A stretch of 64,000 nucleotides of DNA from NCBI GenBank assembly GCA_039817415.1, contig JBCBVV010000007.1, positions 124,001 through 188,000 on the forward strand. The letters are read 5' to 3'. The notes below the pieces were generated by a model. It did not search any database and was not told the DNA's origin. It saw only the letters and a list, made by a program, of their open reading frames with translations. Source of the stretch: JALEFZ01 sp039817415 (GTDB taxonomy: Bacteria > Bacteroidota > Bacteroidia > J057). The first letter of the stretch is position 1; each line of letters starts with the position of its first letter. Below, piece after piece: positions 1 through 8,996 of this stretch. The translations under genes were made by a program, and so were the position numbers.

Positions 1-1
1 A

Positions 2-1213
2 TTTGCCTCCCTTATTTGGGAAATATACCAATGGAATGGGGACAAGGCCTTTTTGGAGAAGTATTATGGGACCGTAAAAAAAGGTCTCGAATGGCTGTTA
101 GATGAAAATGATGACAATGGAAACCTCTTTCCAGATGGGTTTGGGATGATGGAGATTCACGGGATGAATTCAGAAATGATTGATGTTGCAGCTTATACGC
201 AAAGGGCCTTTGCTGATGCTGCCCTGATGGCTAAGGTATTAGGGGATGCCCCTTCTGAAAGTAAATTTCAGCGAACAGCAGAACAACTAAGGGCAAAAAT
301 CAATACAGAATTTTGGTCGGAGGAGTTTGGATCATATGGGGATTTCATCGGGACAGATCAACAGGCCCTTGAATTGATAGAAGATGCGATCGTAAGGGCA
401 GATACCCTAGGAAAACCTTGGTCTGTGGAGGAATTGGAAGCCCTGAAAAAGCAGATACTAGCCAATCCATCCCGTGAGCCTAGGCCATTTGTCATGCACC
501 ACAATTGGGTGGTGAATACGCCTTTGGAAATGGGCATCGCCGATCAGAAGAAGGCTGAAAAAGCGTTAGAGTCAGCTAAGCTCTACACCAATCCATATGG
601 CGTTTTTGTTACAGGTATTGATCGGGACGAATCCGCAGGTAAAGGAGATGATTTTGCTTACAAAAAGAACAAAACCTTCTCCTATACCGGAGCTGTTATG
701 ACCCTGCCTACTGGGGTAGTTGCTATATCAGAAGGGAATTATGGACGTTCCGATCAGGCGCTTGATTACCTAAAGAGGATGACTCGATCCTTCAGCTATA
801 AATTGCCTGGCAGCATGTATGAAGTTTCTCCGGACTACGGAATGTTTACGCAGGCTTGGACGATTTACTCCTATTCTTATCCTATTATACAGCAGTTTTT
901 TGGTCTCCAACCTGATGCAGCTGAAAAGAGAATTTTCCTTTCCCCTGCTTTTCCTTCTACTTGGGACGAAGCTTCTCTCGAAAATGTCAAAATAGGAGAA
1001 AACGAAGTTTCTCTATACGTTAAGCGAGTCGGCGAAGAGATCGAGATTGAATTGAGGCAAACCAAAGGAGACTGGATAGTTGAATTGCCTACCAACTTAG
1101 GTGAGGTGAGAATGAGCAACAATGCGGGAAAACAGCTTTCTTTTAAAGCAGGAGAGCCACAACAAGAGAGGCTGGAACTAAGTGGAGAAAAAATAATGAT
1201 ATACATCAAATAA
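2..1213 (+). CDS. Six-hairpin glycosidase, glycogen-debranching-like (C-terminal part, 5' truncated)
   Basis: The frame is open from base 2 with no start codon in the window, so only the C-terminal ~403 residues are visible. The residues before the first possible start (TTG at 53) continue the same fold-like sequence (FASLIWEIYQWNGDKAF), which argues that the true start lies upstream. The stretch G-M-N-S-E-M-I-D-V-A-A-Y-T-Q and the repeated helical hairpins resemble the alpha/alpha6 barrel of glycogen-debranching/GH15-like enzymes. The last ~90 residues look like a beta-sandwich cap. The enzyme would cleave glycosidic bonds in an oligosaccharide or polysaccharide. The substrate cannot be told from this part, and other six-hairpin families (for example GH78-like) remain possible. 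Confidence 0.6.
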   Translation, partial: FASLIWEIYQWNGDKAFLEKYYGTVKKGLEWLLDENDDNGNLFPDGFGMMEIHGMNSEMIDVAAYTQRAFADAALMAKVLGDAPSESKFQRTAEQLRAKINTEFWSEEFGSYGDFIGTDQQALELIEDAIVRADTLGKPWSVEELEALKKQILANPSREPRPFVMHHNWVVNTPLEMGIADQKKAEKALESAKLYTNPYGVFVTGIDRDESAGKGDDFAYKKNKTFSYTGAVMTLPTGVVAISEGNYGRSDQALDYLKRMTRSFSYKLPGSMYEVSPDYGMFTQAWTIYSYSYPIIQQFFGLQPDAAEKRIFLSPAFPSTWDEASLENVKIGENEVSLYVKRVGEEIEIELRQTKGDWIVELPTNLGEVRMSNNAGKQLSFKAGEPQQERLELSGEKIMIYIK

Positions 1214-1236
1214 AAAGAGGTGGTATGCTCAATTAG

Positions 1237-1279
1237 AAGCCTTTGAATATTCCCTTTAATAGGAGGAAAGGCTTTTTTT
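1237..1279 (+). terminator. Rho-independent terminator after the glycosidase
   Basis: AAGCCTTT (1237-1244) pairs with AAAGGCTT (1267-1274), and a T run follows to 1279. It lies 24 bases after the glycosidase stop and is oriented for it. Confidence 0.6.
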
Positions 1280-1376
1280 ATTCTTTAAATAAGTATTTAA
1301 TCAAAATGGTTGTATTCAGCTAGGTAGCTTAAGGAAAATGATGATAGATTAGCATGGCATCACGAATAGTTATCCC

Positions 1377-3818
1377 ATGAAGTTATCTACTTATATTTTA
1401 TCCTCCTTTCTTATTATCCTTGTTCTGCTTACTACTTCCTGCAAGCAAGATACCTGTCCTGGTACGCAAAGGACCTTGGATGTAACACCTGATGGTCCCC
1501 TTGTATCAACAGGTACAGAGCGGGCTTCCTCATTTGTAGAACTACAATACCCGACTGATTGCGATCTCTTTGCTTTCAGGGGAACTTTGACAGTTGAGAT
1601 TGACAATCCAAATGTAGTTCCAGGAGGAGAGTTGTTTTTCGAACAGAATGGCCAAAAGGAAAGTCTTTGGACGAATGAAGGCAATACACCCGAAGATGGA
1701 TTGGAGAATGTGGAAATTTTCTTGGCTCCTTTGGTTGTCAATGGGGTGGAGCAAAGCATGGCTGCGGGTAATTATCAAGTTAGGCTAAGGGCGAATTTTG
1801 ATGAGCCAGAGGACAATGATGAGGTATTCCTTCAAATTGAAGTCCTAGATGGTGGACTCAATCTTGTGATTACCTCTCCAGAAAATGGAAAGCTATTCCC
1901 AGAAGGTACCCAAAGTGTAGAATTGGTGGCGCGTGCATCTGATTTGAGCAATGGCATTGACAGCGTCAGATATCGGTTGAACGGGCAGTTTAACTGGACA
2001 TCGACGGCTTATGCTTCAGAAACCAATGTTGAGTTTATACAACAAGTCGACCTTGATTTTAGGCAGGATGTTAAGGTCTATGTAGAGGCATTTAATGGGA
2101 ATGGGGAAAGGATCATTGATTCCGTCTCGTTTTCAGTTGACAATGAGTCTGTCCCGATAACACTGACGGATATTTTTTGGGATGGTGGAGGAGATGGTAT
2201 CCATTGGCATGATCCCGCCAACTGGGAAGGGGATATAGTTCCCAATCATACCCATAGGGCGATTGTGTTATCTCAGGCACGATTGGACACCTTGGTAGTT
2301 ACCTCAACTGGTAGTTTAGCAGATGTATATAGAGTAGGAGCCTTTCAGTTGACTTGTGATGTGAGAATGGAGAATAAGGCCATTCTTCAAATCGAAAATC
2401 CAAGTGTAAATAGTACCATCAGCCGTTCCCTTTCCTTTTTTCAGCAAAGTAATGACCTAGAAGATTGGTCGGCGGTTCGATTCTCTAATATGGGCTTTAA
2501 TTCGAATATAGATAGTATCAGTCTTTTTGTGAATACCATAAATATCGCAGGGATGAAGGTTACCGGAGACCGAAAAGGCTTTATTTCTGCTTCGGATGCT
2601 GTGGACGATCCTTCTATTCATAATGAAAGTGCCTACGCTATTGTTGAGGGGAAGGTAACCTTTCAAGTCTCAGATAGATCCACGATGGAGAGATCCTTTG
2701 TCTTTGACTTTGGAGATGGAGGCTCGACTATAAGGAATAAAGCAAGTTGGTCTCAATATGGGGGATTGGAGCTCCGACAGACAGGTTCGGGGGGACGGGT
2801 CATCGGAGGAATCTCTTCTTTGTTTGTCAATGAAGGCTTTATGCTAATTGGAGGTGCTCGTGGTGGCACCAATGACTCAAAGTTACTCGTTAACCACCCT
2901 ATTACGTTTCGCAACACGATGGGGCAAATAAGCCTATTGAACCAAGCGGGTCAAGATCCTGCTGATGCAGAGTTCTTTGCGAATAGCACTTCAAATGAGT
3001 TAGGTGTCATCAACGCAACCGGCAATGTTTCTCTTATTTATGGGATCTGGGAATATACAGCAGGTTTTTCCAGTATGAACAACCTGATCATTGGCTCCAT
3101 GCTGTATACAGATCGCGCTGAACCTGTGCTTTCTTTTGATGGGTATGCCTCGAACATGAAGAAAATCATGGTCAATAGAGGAAGACTTCGATTAGAGGCT
3201 AGTACAAGCATTGGTGCAGGCTTAAATTCCTTTAAGGATATCGAAGTGAGAGATGAGGGGATATTAACGACTGCAGGCTCGTCTAATAATCCCAAAAGCA
3301 TTGAAATTGATAACCTGACCTTACTTTTATCTGAGTTCTTGTTGGATAAGGGAGATGTGATCAGTGTAGAATACCTGAATTGGGAAAGGGCGAGGATATT
3401 GGGACGTATTCAGGATTCTGCTTCTATGGGGACGCTTATTATCAAGGACGATCCTATGCAGCGTCCTTCTATCTTACGGCTTTCGGGAGAGTTTCAACAT
3501 AATTTGGTCCTAGAAAGCTCAGCAGAATTGCATTGGTTGGGGGGATTTGCTTCCGTTCAGGATCCTTCATTGATGGCAAGCATGACGGTGGAAGCCAATG
3601 CACTTTTTCTTATCGATACAGCAGATGATTTGATATGGGGTGGAAATAACACTGTAACGGGTTTACAGCAGACACTATCTATCTATAATTATGGTGAGGT
3701 CAGGAAACAAGGCAATGGCAATGTCGATATTTATGGATGTATCGTCAATCGGGACAATGGGAGCCTAAATGTGCAAGGGGGGAGCCTAGATTTCTTGGGC
3801 AATCTAAACTGTAATTGA
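1377..3818 (+). CDS. Large beta-rich surface lipoprotein, function unknown
   Basis: The N-terminus is a lipoprotein signal: a hydrophobic core (residues ~5-19) and a lipobox L-T-T-S-C with the lipidated Cys near residue 22. Around residues 130-260 the sequence is Ig-like (T-S-P-E-N-G-K-L-F-P-E-G-T, then S-V-S-F-S-V-D). Next comes a W-D-G-G-G-D-G motif followed by W-H-D-P-A-N-W, a feature common in Bacteroidota surface proteins. The rest is rich in N, S, G and short hydrophobic strands, consistent with a beta-helix. No catalytic motif is visible. It stands alone between a terminator and a non-coding gap. A role in adhesion or carbohydrate binding at the outer membrane is inference only. Confidence 0.75.
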   Translation: MKLSTYILSSFLIILVLLTTSCKQDTCPGTQRTLDVTPDGPLVSTGTERASSFVELQYPTDCDLFAFRGTLTVEIDNPNVVPGGELFFEQNGQKESLWTNEGNTPEDGLENVEIFLAPLVVNGVEQSMAAGNYQVRLRANFDEPEDNDEVFLQIEVLDGGLNLVITSPENGKLFPEGTQSVELVARASDLSNGIDSVRYRLNGQFNWTSTAYASETNVEFIQQVDLDFRQDVKVYVEAFNGNGERIIDSVSFSVDNESVPITLTDIFWDGGGDGIHWHDPANWEGDIVPNHTHRAIVLSQARLDTLVVTSTGSLADVYRVGAFQLTCDVRMENKAILQIENPSVNSTISRSLSFFQQSNDLEDWSAVRFSNMGFNSNIDSISLFVNTINIAGMKVTGDRKGFISASDAVDDPSIHNESAYAIVEGKVTFQVSDRSTMERSFVFDFGDGGSTIRNKASWSQYGGLELRQTGSGGRVIGGISSLFVNEGFMLIGGARGGTNDSKLLVNHPITFRNTMGQISLLNQAGQDPADAEFFANSTSNELGVINATGNVSLIYGIWEYTAGFSSMNNLIIGSMLYTDRAEPVLSFDGYASNMKKIMVNRGRLRLEASTSIGAGLNSFKDIEVRDEGILTTAGSSNNPKSIEIDNLTLLLSEFLLDKGDVISVEYLNWERARILGRIQDSASMGTLIIKDDPMQRPSILRLSGEFQHNLVLESSAELHWLGGFASVQDPSLMASMTVEANALFLIDTADDLIWGGNNTVTGLQQTLSIYNYGEVRKQGNGNVDIYGCIVNRDNGSLNVQGGSLDFLGNLNCN

Positions 3819-3822
3819 TCAG

Positions 3823-3924
3823 ATCAGAAAAGGAATTTATCAAGCACAATCAAGCGTAGGGAATTGGATTGGCTCATGGGCAAGTTCGATTCCCTGATTT
3901 TTTTGAGATGAATTCCTTTCTGAT
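3823..3924 (+). terminator. Nested inverted repeats after the lipoprotein gene
   Basis: Two nested hairpins are visible. The outer one pairs ATCAGAAAAGGAATT (from 3823) with GAATTCCTTTCTGAT (to 3924), with one bulge. The inner one pairs AGGGAAT (3858-3864) with ATTCCCT (3889-3895) and is followed by GATTTTTTT. The inner hairpin with its T run is a plausible terminator for the lipoprotein gene. The outer arms make the whole unit look like a small imperfect palindromic element. Confidence 0.45.
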
Positions 3925-4241
3925 TCGATTTGACGTTTTTGTGTTATGTGTGTGTGCCTCGGGCCCATAAAAAAAAGAAATCATTTTGATTCATCCCTTT
4001 TTTTGAATTTCTAACATTTATTATTAGCCAAATTTTAAGAAAATATAAAATATATGAGATTTCTTATGTAATTTATAATGTATCTAGGGTATTGAATATG
4101 ATCACTTAAGTGGTTGATTATCAATGGACTCCAACTTAACATTTACTTCATATATTTATAATGTTTCATATTTCAAATGTTCCCAATTCTTCGTGTAAAT
4201 TATTCCTGTTTTAAGTATCAACTTCACAGATTTAATTCAAC
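3925..4241. other. AT-rich non-coding leader upstream of the PhoX-like gene
   Basis: No credible ORF is seen. From about 3965 onward the DNA is very A/T-rich, with several TATAAT-like words (for example near 4072-4081 and 4155-4164), and leads into the start at 4242. A strong promoter with a long 5' leader would suit the extreme codon bias of the downstream gene. I could not assign a unique -7/-33 Bacteroidota promoter. Confidence 0.4.
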
Positions 4242-6641
4242 ATGAACAAATCTCTCACTTTACTACTTACTGCTTTGTTCATCAGCGTAGCTGCTTTCGC
4301 GCAGACCGATGAATCAAAGCTTTTCCCAGAGTCAATTGCTCCTGGGGACTATTTGGCGGACACTGTAAGACTACCACAGAGTCCTTTCTCTATGCAGATT
4401 CTTTTTATTGGTGGACATGACTCTGTAGAAACTCGTAGCGGTAAGGCGCTATCTAAGCAGTGGCATGACTTTATCGGATTCACTCCTGCTACTCCTGCTG
4501 AAGGAGGTCTAGGATGGGTTTCTGTAAACCACGAAAGAATCGTCGCTGATGACAAGATTGGTGATGGTGGAGGTATGACTACCTTCAAAGTAGCTCGTGA
4601 TGCGGATGGTCTTCTTGAGATCCTTCCTCAAACTCTTGCTGACGGTCGTTCTGGTAAGTTCTTCAACGTTAACTTCGACAACGTAGGGGAGACTGGTATG
4701 AACTGTGCGGGTATTACTTCTTTGGCTGACGGTCGTATCTGGACTGCTGAGGAGTGGTTCCGTTCTTCTGTAAGCTCTATCTACGCAGGTGGAAATGGTG
4801 TACGTGATACTTCTGACTGGATCATCTCTGGTTCTGGATTCCCAGGATTCGATGGTGATACAATCAAGAAAGTAGACAACTTCAACTACATGGTTGAGAT
4901 TGACCCTCGTAAATCAGAGGCTGTACGTAAGCAATACAACTGGGGCCGTGGTGGCTGGGAAGGTGGTGTTGTTATGCCTGACAACAAAACTGCTTACCTA
5001 GGTGAAGATGCTCGTCCAGGTCTATTTACTCGTTTCGTAGCTGACGTTCCTGGTGATTTCACTAAGGGAACTTACTCTTACTATGCATATGACGAAGCTA
5101 CAGAGCAAGGTTACTGGGTAGATTACCCAATCAACACCATCGAAGATGCTGCAAACCTATCTGCAAGCAATGGATACGATGCTGGTGCTAAAACTTTCAG
5201 AGGTGCTCCATTCGTAGGAGACAGCGCTGCTGCCATGTTTATCCGTAACGAGTGGGTTGCTGCTCACGACGGAAAAGTATACTGGGCTGAAACTGGTAAC
5301 GACGGATTCTGGAACGAATTCACTGACTACCGTCTACACAAGTCTTCTCCTGTTGCGATCGCTGACTACAACGGTAACAACTACAACGGTAAAATCGGTA
5401 GCTGGCTACTTGACGCTGCGCGTCTTCGTTTCCCAGCTTTGAACGCTGTTTCTAACGACTCTGTACGTGAGTGGTTGACTGCTGATCAGAACTTCCGCGA
5501 TGCGCACGGACGTATCCTTTGTTACGATCCTGCTACTAGCCAGACTACTCTATTCCTAGAAGGTGGTCCTTACCCAGGCGACGCTAACGGAACTTCTCTT
5601 GCTGTAGACGGAGGATATCCTGAAAAGCACCTTTCTAATCCTGACGGTTTGAACTTCCTTACTACACCACAAGGAAAGACTTACATGATCATCTGTGAAG
5701 ACTTGAACGGACGTAGCTACAACCGTGTACCTGCTGGTGCTCAGTCTAACTCTACTTGTGAGCTTTGGGCCCTTGACATGGATGTACCTTACCCATCTAT
5801 CAACGACCTAATCCGTATCACTCAGGTGCCTCTAGGCGCTGAGGTAACTGGTGCTCAGCAAACTCCTGACGGAATCTCTCTTCTTGTAAACTCTCAGCAC
5901 CCACGTTCGACTAACCCATTCCCTTTCAACAACTCTCTAACATTCGCTATCCACGGATGGGACAAGCTTGCTGAATTGGAAGAGCGTCGTGTATCTATGC
6001 TACAGTTGGCTGACAAGAATGACCCATTCACTCGTCCATTCATTAACTATGGAGATACTATCGAGCTTGATGACCTAAATACTGGTCTAGTAAGAGGAAC
6101 AACAAGACCTCGTAACTTCCAGTTGAAAGTTGTTATGGAGCCACAGATCATTCAGGGTTCTATGAACATTGATATCCAAGGTCCAGTATCTAGCTCTCGT
6201 GTAGAGAACTACTTCCGTTACCTAGCTCCATTCCCAACTAATGCTGCTGGAGAGTATGTTCCTGGTACGTACACCGTAACTATTACTCCATACAGCGACA
6301 GAAACCTATCTGGAAACGAAGGTGTTGCTAGAACGTTCGTATTCACATTGAAAGAGTCTGGTACCCCACTAAGACAAGCTGCTCCTACTGCTGGAGACGA
6401 GTCTCAGATCTCTGTTGAGGAAGGATTCCGCGTATTCCCTAACCCAACTATCAATGCACTGAACTTCAACACGAAGACTTCTGTAGCTATCTACAACGAG
6501 CTTGGACAGCGTGTAGCTGTATTCCGCGACGTTACTACTGTATATGTAGATGACTTCCGCACTAAGCTTGCTGGTAAGAACGTATTCTTCGTTCAGCCAG
6601 AAAACGGAAAAGCTGTAAAAGTAGTTCTTGACCAGAACTAA
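4242..6641 (+). CDS. Secreted PhoX/DUF839-family protein with T9SS sorting domain
   Basis: A signal peptide (MNKSLTLLLTALFISVAAFAQ) is followed by a beta-propeller-like region with PhoX hallmarks: G-W-V-S-V-N-H-E near residue 90, then G-G-G-M-T, I-C-E-D-L-N-G and a late segment G-A-E-V-T-G-A-Q-Q-T-P-D-G. PhoX enzymes are Ca/Fe-dependent phosphatases; many DUF839 members have no proven activity, so phosphatase is only the family-level expectation. The last ~75 residues (F-R-V-F-P-N-P-T, then A-I-Y-N-E-L-G-Q-R-V) form a type A T9SS C-terminal domain, so the protein is exported through the outer membrane and anchored or released. Codon use is sharply restricted (CGT, GGT, GCT, ACT, TCT, AAC), unlike its neighbours, which suggests very high expression. 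It is followed by its own terminator. Confidence 0.85.
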   Translation: MNKSLTLLLTALFISVAAFAQTDESKLFPESIAPGDYLADTVRLPQSPFSMQILFIGGHDSVETRSGKALSKQWHDFIGFTPATPAEGGLGWVSVNHERIVADDKIGDGGGMTTFKVARDADGLLEILPQTLADGRSGKFFNVNFDNVGETGMNCAGITSLADGRIWTAEEWFRSSVSSIYAGGNGVRDTSDWIISGSGFPGFDGDTIKKVDNFNYMVEIDPRKSEAVRKQYNWGRGGWEGGVVMPDNKTAYLGEDARPGLFTRFVADVPGDFTKGTYSYYAYDEATEQGYWVDYPINTIEDAANLSASNGYDAGAKTFRGAPFVGDSAAAMFIRNEWVAAHDGKVYWAETGNDGFWNEFTDYRLHKSSPVAIADYNGNNYNGKIGSWLLDAARLRFPALNAVSNDSVREWLTADQNFRDAHGRILCYDPATSQTTLFLEGGPYPGDANGTSLAVDGGYPEKHLSNPDGLNFLTTPQGKTYMIICEDLNGRSYNRVPAGAQSNSTCELWALDMDVPYPSINDLIRITQVPLGAEVTGAQQTPDGISLLVNSQHPRSTNPFPFNNSLTFAIHGWDKLAELEERRVSMLQLADKNDPFTRPFINYGDTIELDDLNTGLVRGTTRPRNFQLKVVMEPQIIQGSMNIDIQGPVSSSRVENYFRYLAPFPTNAAGEYVPGTYTVTITPYSDRNLSGNEGVARTFVFTLKESGTPLRQAAPTAGDESQISVEEGFRVFPNPTINALNFNTKTSVAIYNELGQRVAVFRDVTTVYVDDFRTKLAGKNVFFVQPENGKAVKVVLDQN

Positions 6642-6659
6642 GATGAATTATTAATGATT

Positions 6660-6701
6660 GAAACCGGCTGGCGATCAAAAGCCGCCGGTTTCATTTTTTT
6701 T
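6660..6701 (+). terminator. Rho-independent terminator after the PhoX-like gene
   Basis: GAAACCGGC (6660-6668) pairs with GCCGGTTTC (6684-6692), followed by ATTTTTTTT. The stem is strong and GC-rich, 18 bases after the stop codon. It separates the PhoX-like gene from the peroxidase downstream. Confidence 0.85.
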
Positions 6702-6724
6702 AGATCGTTTTTAAAATAGGTACT

Positions 6725-8683
6725 ATGAAAAACGCGTCCCTTCGCTGGATTCTCACCATTACATTCCTAACCATAGCCCTGATTCTCACCTCCTTCAGGG
6801 AACAACCACAACAGGATATTTTAAAAATGATCCGCCAATCCTACTTGACAGGGCTGGATCAATTTTCAGAACAAAGCGCTTCACTCATTTCAAAGGCAAA
6901 GGCCTTGACTGAAGAGAGCCAAGACATCCTTCAGCTACAGCAAGCCCTGATAGCCTGTCGTGATGACTTTAAAAAAATTGAATACCTGGCCACTTTTTAT
7001 TCGCCAGATTATTGTCTGCTATACTTAAATGGTGCTCCTCTTCCCCACCTGAGTCCAGATGACAACCGATCTGTAGTAGAACCAGAAGGCTTACAAGTGT
7101 TGGATGAACTCATTTTTACTGACAATCCCTTTGAGCATAAAGAAGAAATCGTAGCCCTAACAGAAGAATTACATGACCATGCTGAAACTTTTGCTAACAA
7201 TCAATTGATCAATCCCATCTATGATCGATTTGTATTTGAAGCGGCAAGGTATGAGCTCATTAGAATTTTTACCCTGGGAGTTACCGGTTTCGATACACCA
7301 GGTTCGATAAGAGGACTGGAGGAATCTTATATCGCGCTAAAAGCTGTCAAGGATGCCATTCTCTCATATGGTCCCATGATAGAAAAGAAGGATCCCGAAC
7401 TTCTCAACAACCTTACTACAGGATTTGAGGAGGGATTGGCTTATTTAAAAGAAAACAACGACTTCGATACCTTTGATCGGCTACACTTTTTGACTCATCA
7501 CCTGAATCCCTTGTTCAAGGAATTACTTACGGCTCACAAAAAGTTAGGCATTGAGACGATAGACGAAACACTCCCTGTAGGTGAGAAGCTTTCTTTGAAT
7601 TACGATGCTGAGAATATCTTCTCCAATGAACTTATCAATCCTTTCTACTTCTCGGAGCAGTTAGCGAGTCAATATAATGCCGAAGTGGTTGAGCTTGGAA
7701 AACTCCTCTTCTTTGATCCTATCCTCTCTGAAAACAGAGAGCGCTCTTGTGCCTCTTGTCATAAGCCTGGAAAAGCCTTTACCGATGGCCGCAAGAAAAG
7801 TCTAGCCAGTGGCTTTAACGGAACTGTAGACCGAAACTCACCCACCTTGATCAACGCATCTTACAGCGAAAGATTCTTCTACGATCTGAGGGCCAATAAG
7901 CTCGAGAAACAGCTTCATCATGTCATTTTTGATGAGCGAGAATTCAACACGGATTTCTTTAAACTATTCAATCGTATCAAGAAGAGTCCAGAATACATGG
8001 ATCGCTTTAAGGAGGCTTATCCCCAGCTAGGGAATTATGCCCTTTCGCGATACTCTTTAACAACAGCTTTGAGTTCCTATGTCATTTCACTGAATGGATG
8101 GAATTCTCCCTTTGATGAATATGTTCGTGGAGAAAGAGAGGAGTTGGATAAGAATGTCAAAGCTGGTTTCAATCTCTTTATGGGAAAAGCTGCTTGTGGC
8201 ACCTGCCATTTTGCTCCTACCTTTAATGGATTGGTTCCTCCCTTGTATCAGGAAAATGAGTCAGAAATCTTAGGAGTACCTAGTTCTTCAAATCCCGATT
8301 CAATGGAATTAGATCCAGATCTAGGCAGGATGCTGGGACAACTGCAGGAAAACTTCGAAATCTATGGACATTCGTTCAAAACTGTAACTGTCCGAAACAT
8401 CGAAAAAACGGCTCCCTATATGCACAATGGTGTGTATAAGAATCTTGAAGAGGTAATGGACTTCTACAACAAAGGAGGAGGCGCAGGAATGGGGCTGGAT
8501 GTTCCTTATCAGACCTTGCCGCCTGATCCGTTAGAACTTAGCGATCTGGAAATCAATCAGTTGATTGCCTTCATGAAATCCTTAACCAATACGGACCTTG
8601 GTAAGCATAAAATGCCAACTAAACTACCAGCGTTTCCTGATCATCCTGAATGGAACAACAGAACCATTGGTGGGGATTATTAA
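6725..8683 (+). CDS. Diheme cytochrome c peroxidase (MauG/CcpA family) with N-terminal helical extension
   Basis: An N-terminal signal/anchor (residues ~5-24) directs it to the periplasm. Residues ~30-290 form a helical extension that is not part of the classic peroxidase. The catalytic part starts near L-G-K-L-L-F-F-D-P and holds two c-type heme sites: C342-A-S-C-H346 and C491-G-T-C-H495. T-A-P-Y-M-H-N-G-V-Y further on is the usual C-terminal signature of the family. Such enzymes reduce hydrogen peroxide with electrons from small cytochromes, or oxidise protein side chains in the MauG branch. The extension is reminiscent of imelysin-like helical domains, but that is a guess. It is transcribed separately from the PhoX-like gene. 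Confidence 0.88.
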   Translation: MKNASLRWILTITFLTIALILTSFREQPQQDILKMIRQSYLTGLDQFSEQSASLISKAKALTEESQDILQLQQALIACRDDFKKIEYLATFYSPDYCLLYLNGAPLPHLSPDDNRSVVEPEGLQVLDELIFTDNPFEHKEEIVALTEELHDHAETFANNQLINPIYDRFVFEAARYELIRIFTLGVTGFDTPGSIRGLEESYIALKAVKDAILSYGPMIEKKDPELLNNLTTGFEEGLAYLKENNDFDTFDRLHFLTHHLNPLFKELLTAHKKLGIETIDETLPVGEKLSLNYDAENIFSNELINPFYFSEQLASQYNAEVVELGKLLFFDPILSENRERSCASCHKPGKAFTDGRKKSLASGFNGTVDRNSPTLINASYSERFFYDLRANKLEKQLHHVIFDEREFNTDFFKLFNRIKKSPEYMDRFKEAYPQLGNYALSRYSLTTALSSYVISLNGWNSPFDEYVRGEREELDKNVKAGFNLFMGKAACGTCHFAPTFNGLVPPLYQENESEILGVPSSSNPDSMELDPDLGRMLGQLQENFEIYGHSFKTVTVRNIEKTAPYMHNGVYKNLEEVMDFYNKGGGAGMGLDVPYQTLPPDPLELSDLEINQLIAFMKSLTNTDLGKHKMPTKLPAFPDHPEWNNRTIGGDY

Positions 8684-8720
8684 GAGATATCGTGGGTAAC
8701 TAGCCTACAAGATATATAAT

Positions 8721-8756
8721 AAAAGGGTAGAGATGATGGGTCTCTACCCTTTTATT
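8721..8756. terminator. Bidirectional terminator between convergent genes
   Basis: AAAAGGGTAGAGA (8721-8733) pairs with TCTCTACCCTTTT (8741-8753). Both sides carry A or T runs, so it can serve the peroxidase gene on the plus strand and the small minus-strand gene whose stop codon touches it. Confidence 0.8.
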
Positions 8757-8925
8757 ATTCTTTCTTTTCCCAACCAGAGCAGTAGGTAACTGGCTGTGGT
8801 GCATATTTGGGGAAGTTGGGATCTTCCTTACTTTTCATGCACATCCAGAAGCTAGAACCTCGCTTGTTAGAGGTAACTTTCCGGTTTTTACAGCTATTGC
8901 AAAGGGAATTTGGAAACATATTCAT
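8755..8925 (-). CDS. Small Cys-rich protein (56 aa), putative zinc-binding
   Basis: This short minus-strand frame begins M-N-M-F-P-N-S-L-C-N-S-C-K-N-R-K and ends Y-C-S-G-W-E-K-K-E. It has four Cys residues: a C-x-x-C pair near residue 10, one in W-M-C-M-K, and one in T-Y-C-S-G-W. The spacing suggests a small zinc-ribbon-like fold. The second ATG (8919) is an alternative start, giving 54 aa. The clean reading frame, its stop lying against a bidirectional terminator, and the metal-ligand pattern support a real gene. The function is unknown; related small proteins with this C-x-x-C...C...C-S-G-W pattern seem familiar from Bacteroidota, but this was not searched. Confidence 0.65.
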   Translation of the reverse strand: MNMFPNSLCNSCKNRKVTSNKRGSSFWMCMKSKEDPNFPKYAPQPVTYCSGWEKKE

Positions 8926-8996
8926 TTGAATCTATACAAAGAAAGTTTACCTGCTTTTGTTTTCCCAATCCACTTTTTCCTAGGCTGTGGAAAACG

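Noticed and set aside
877..1209. 110-codon minus-strand frame opposite the glycosidase
   Set aside because: Composition and position mark it as a shadow of the coding strand.
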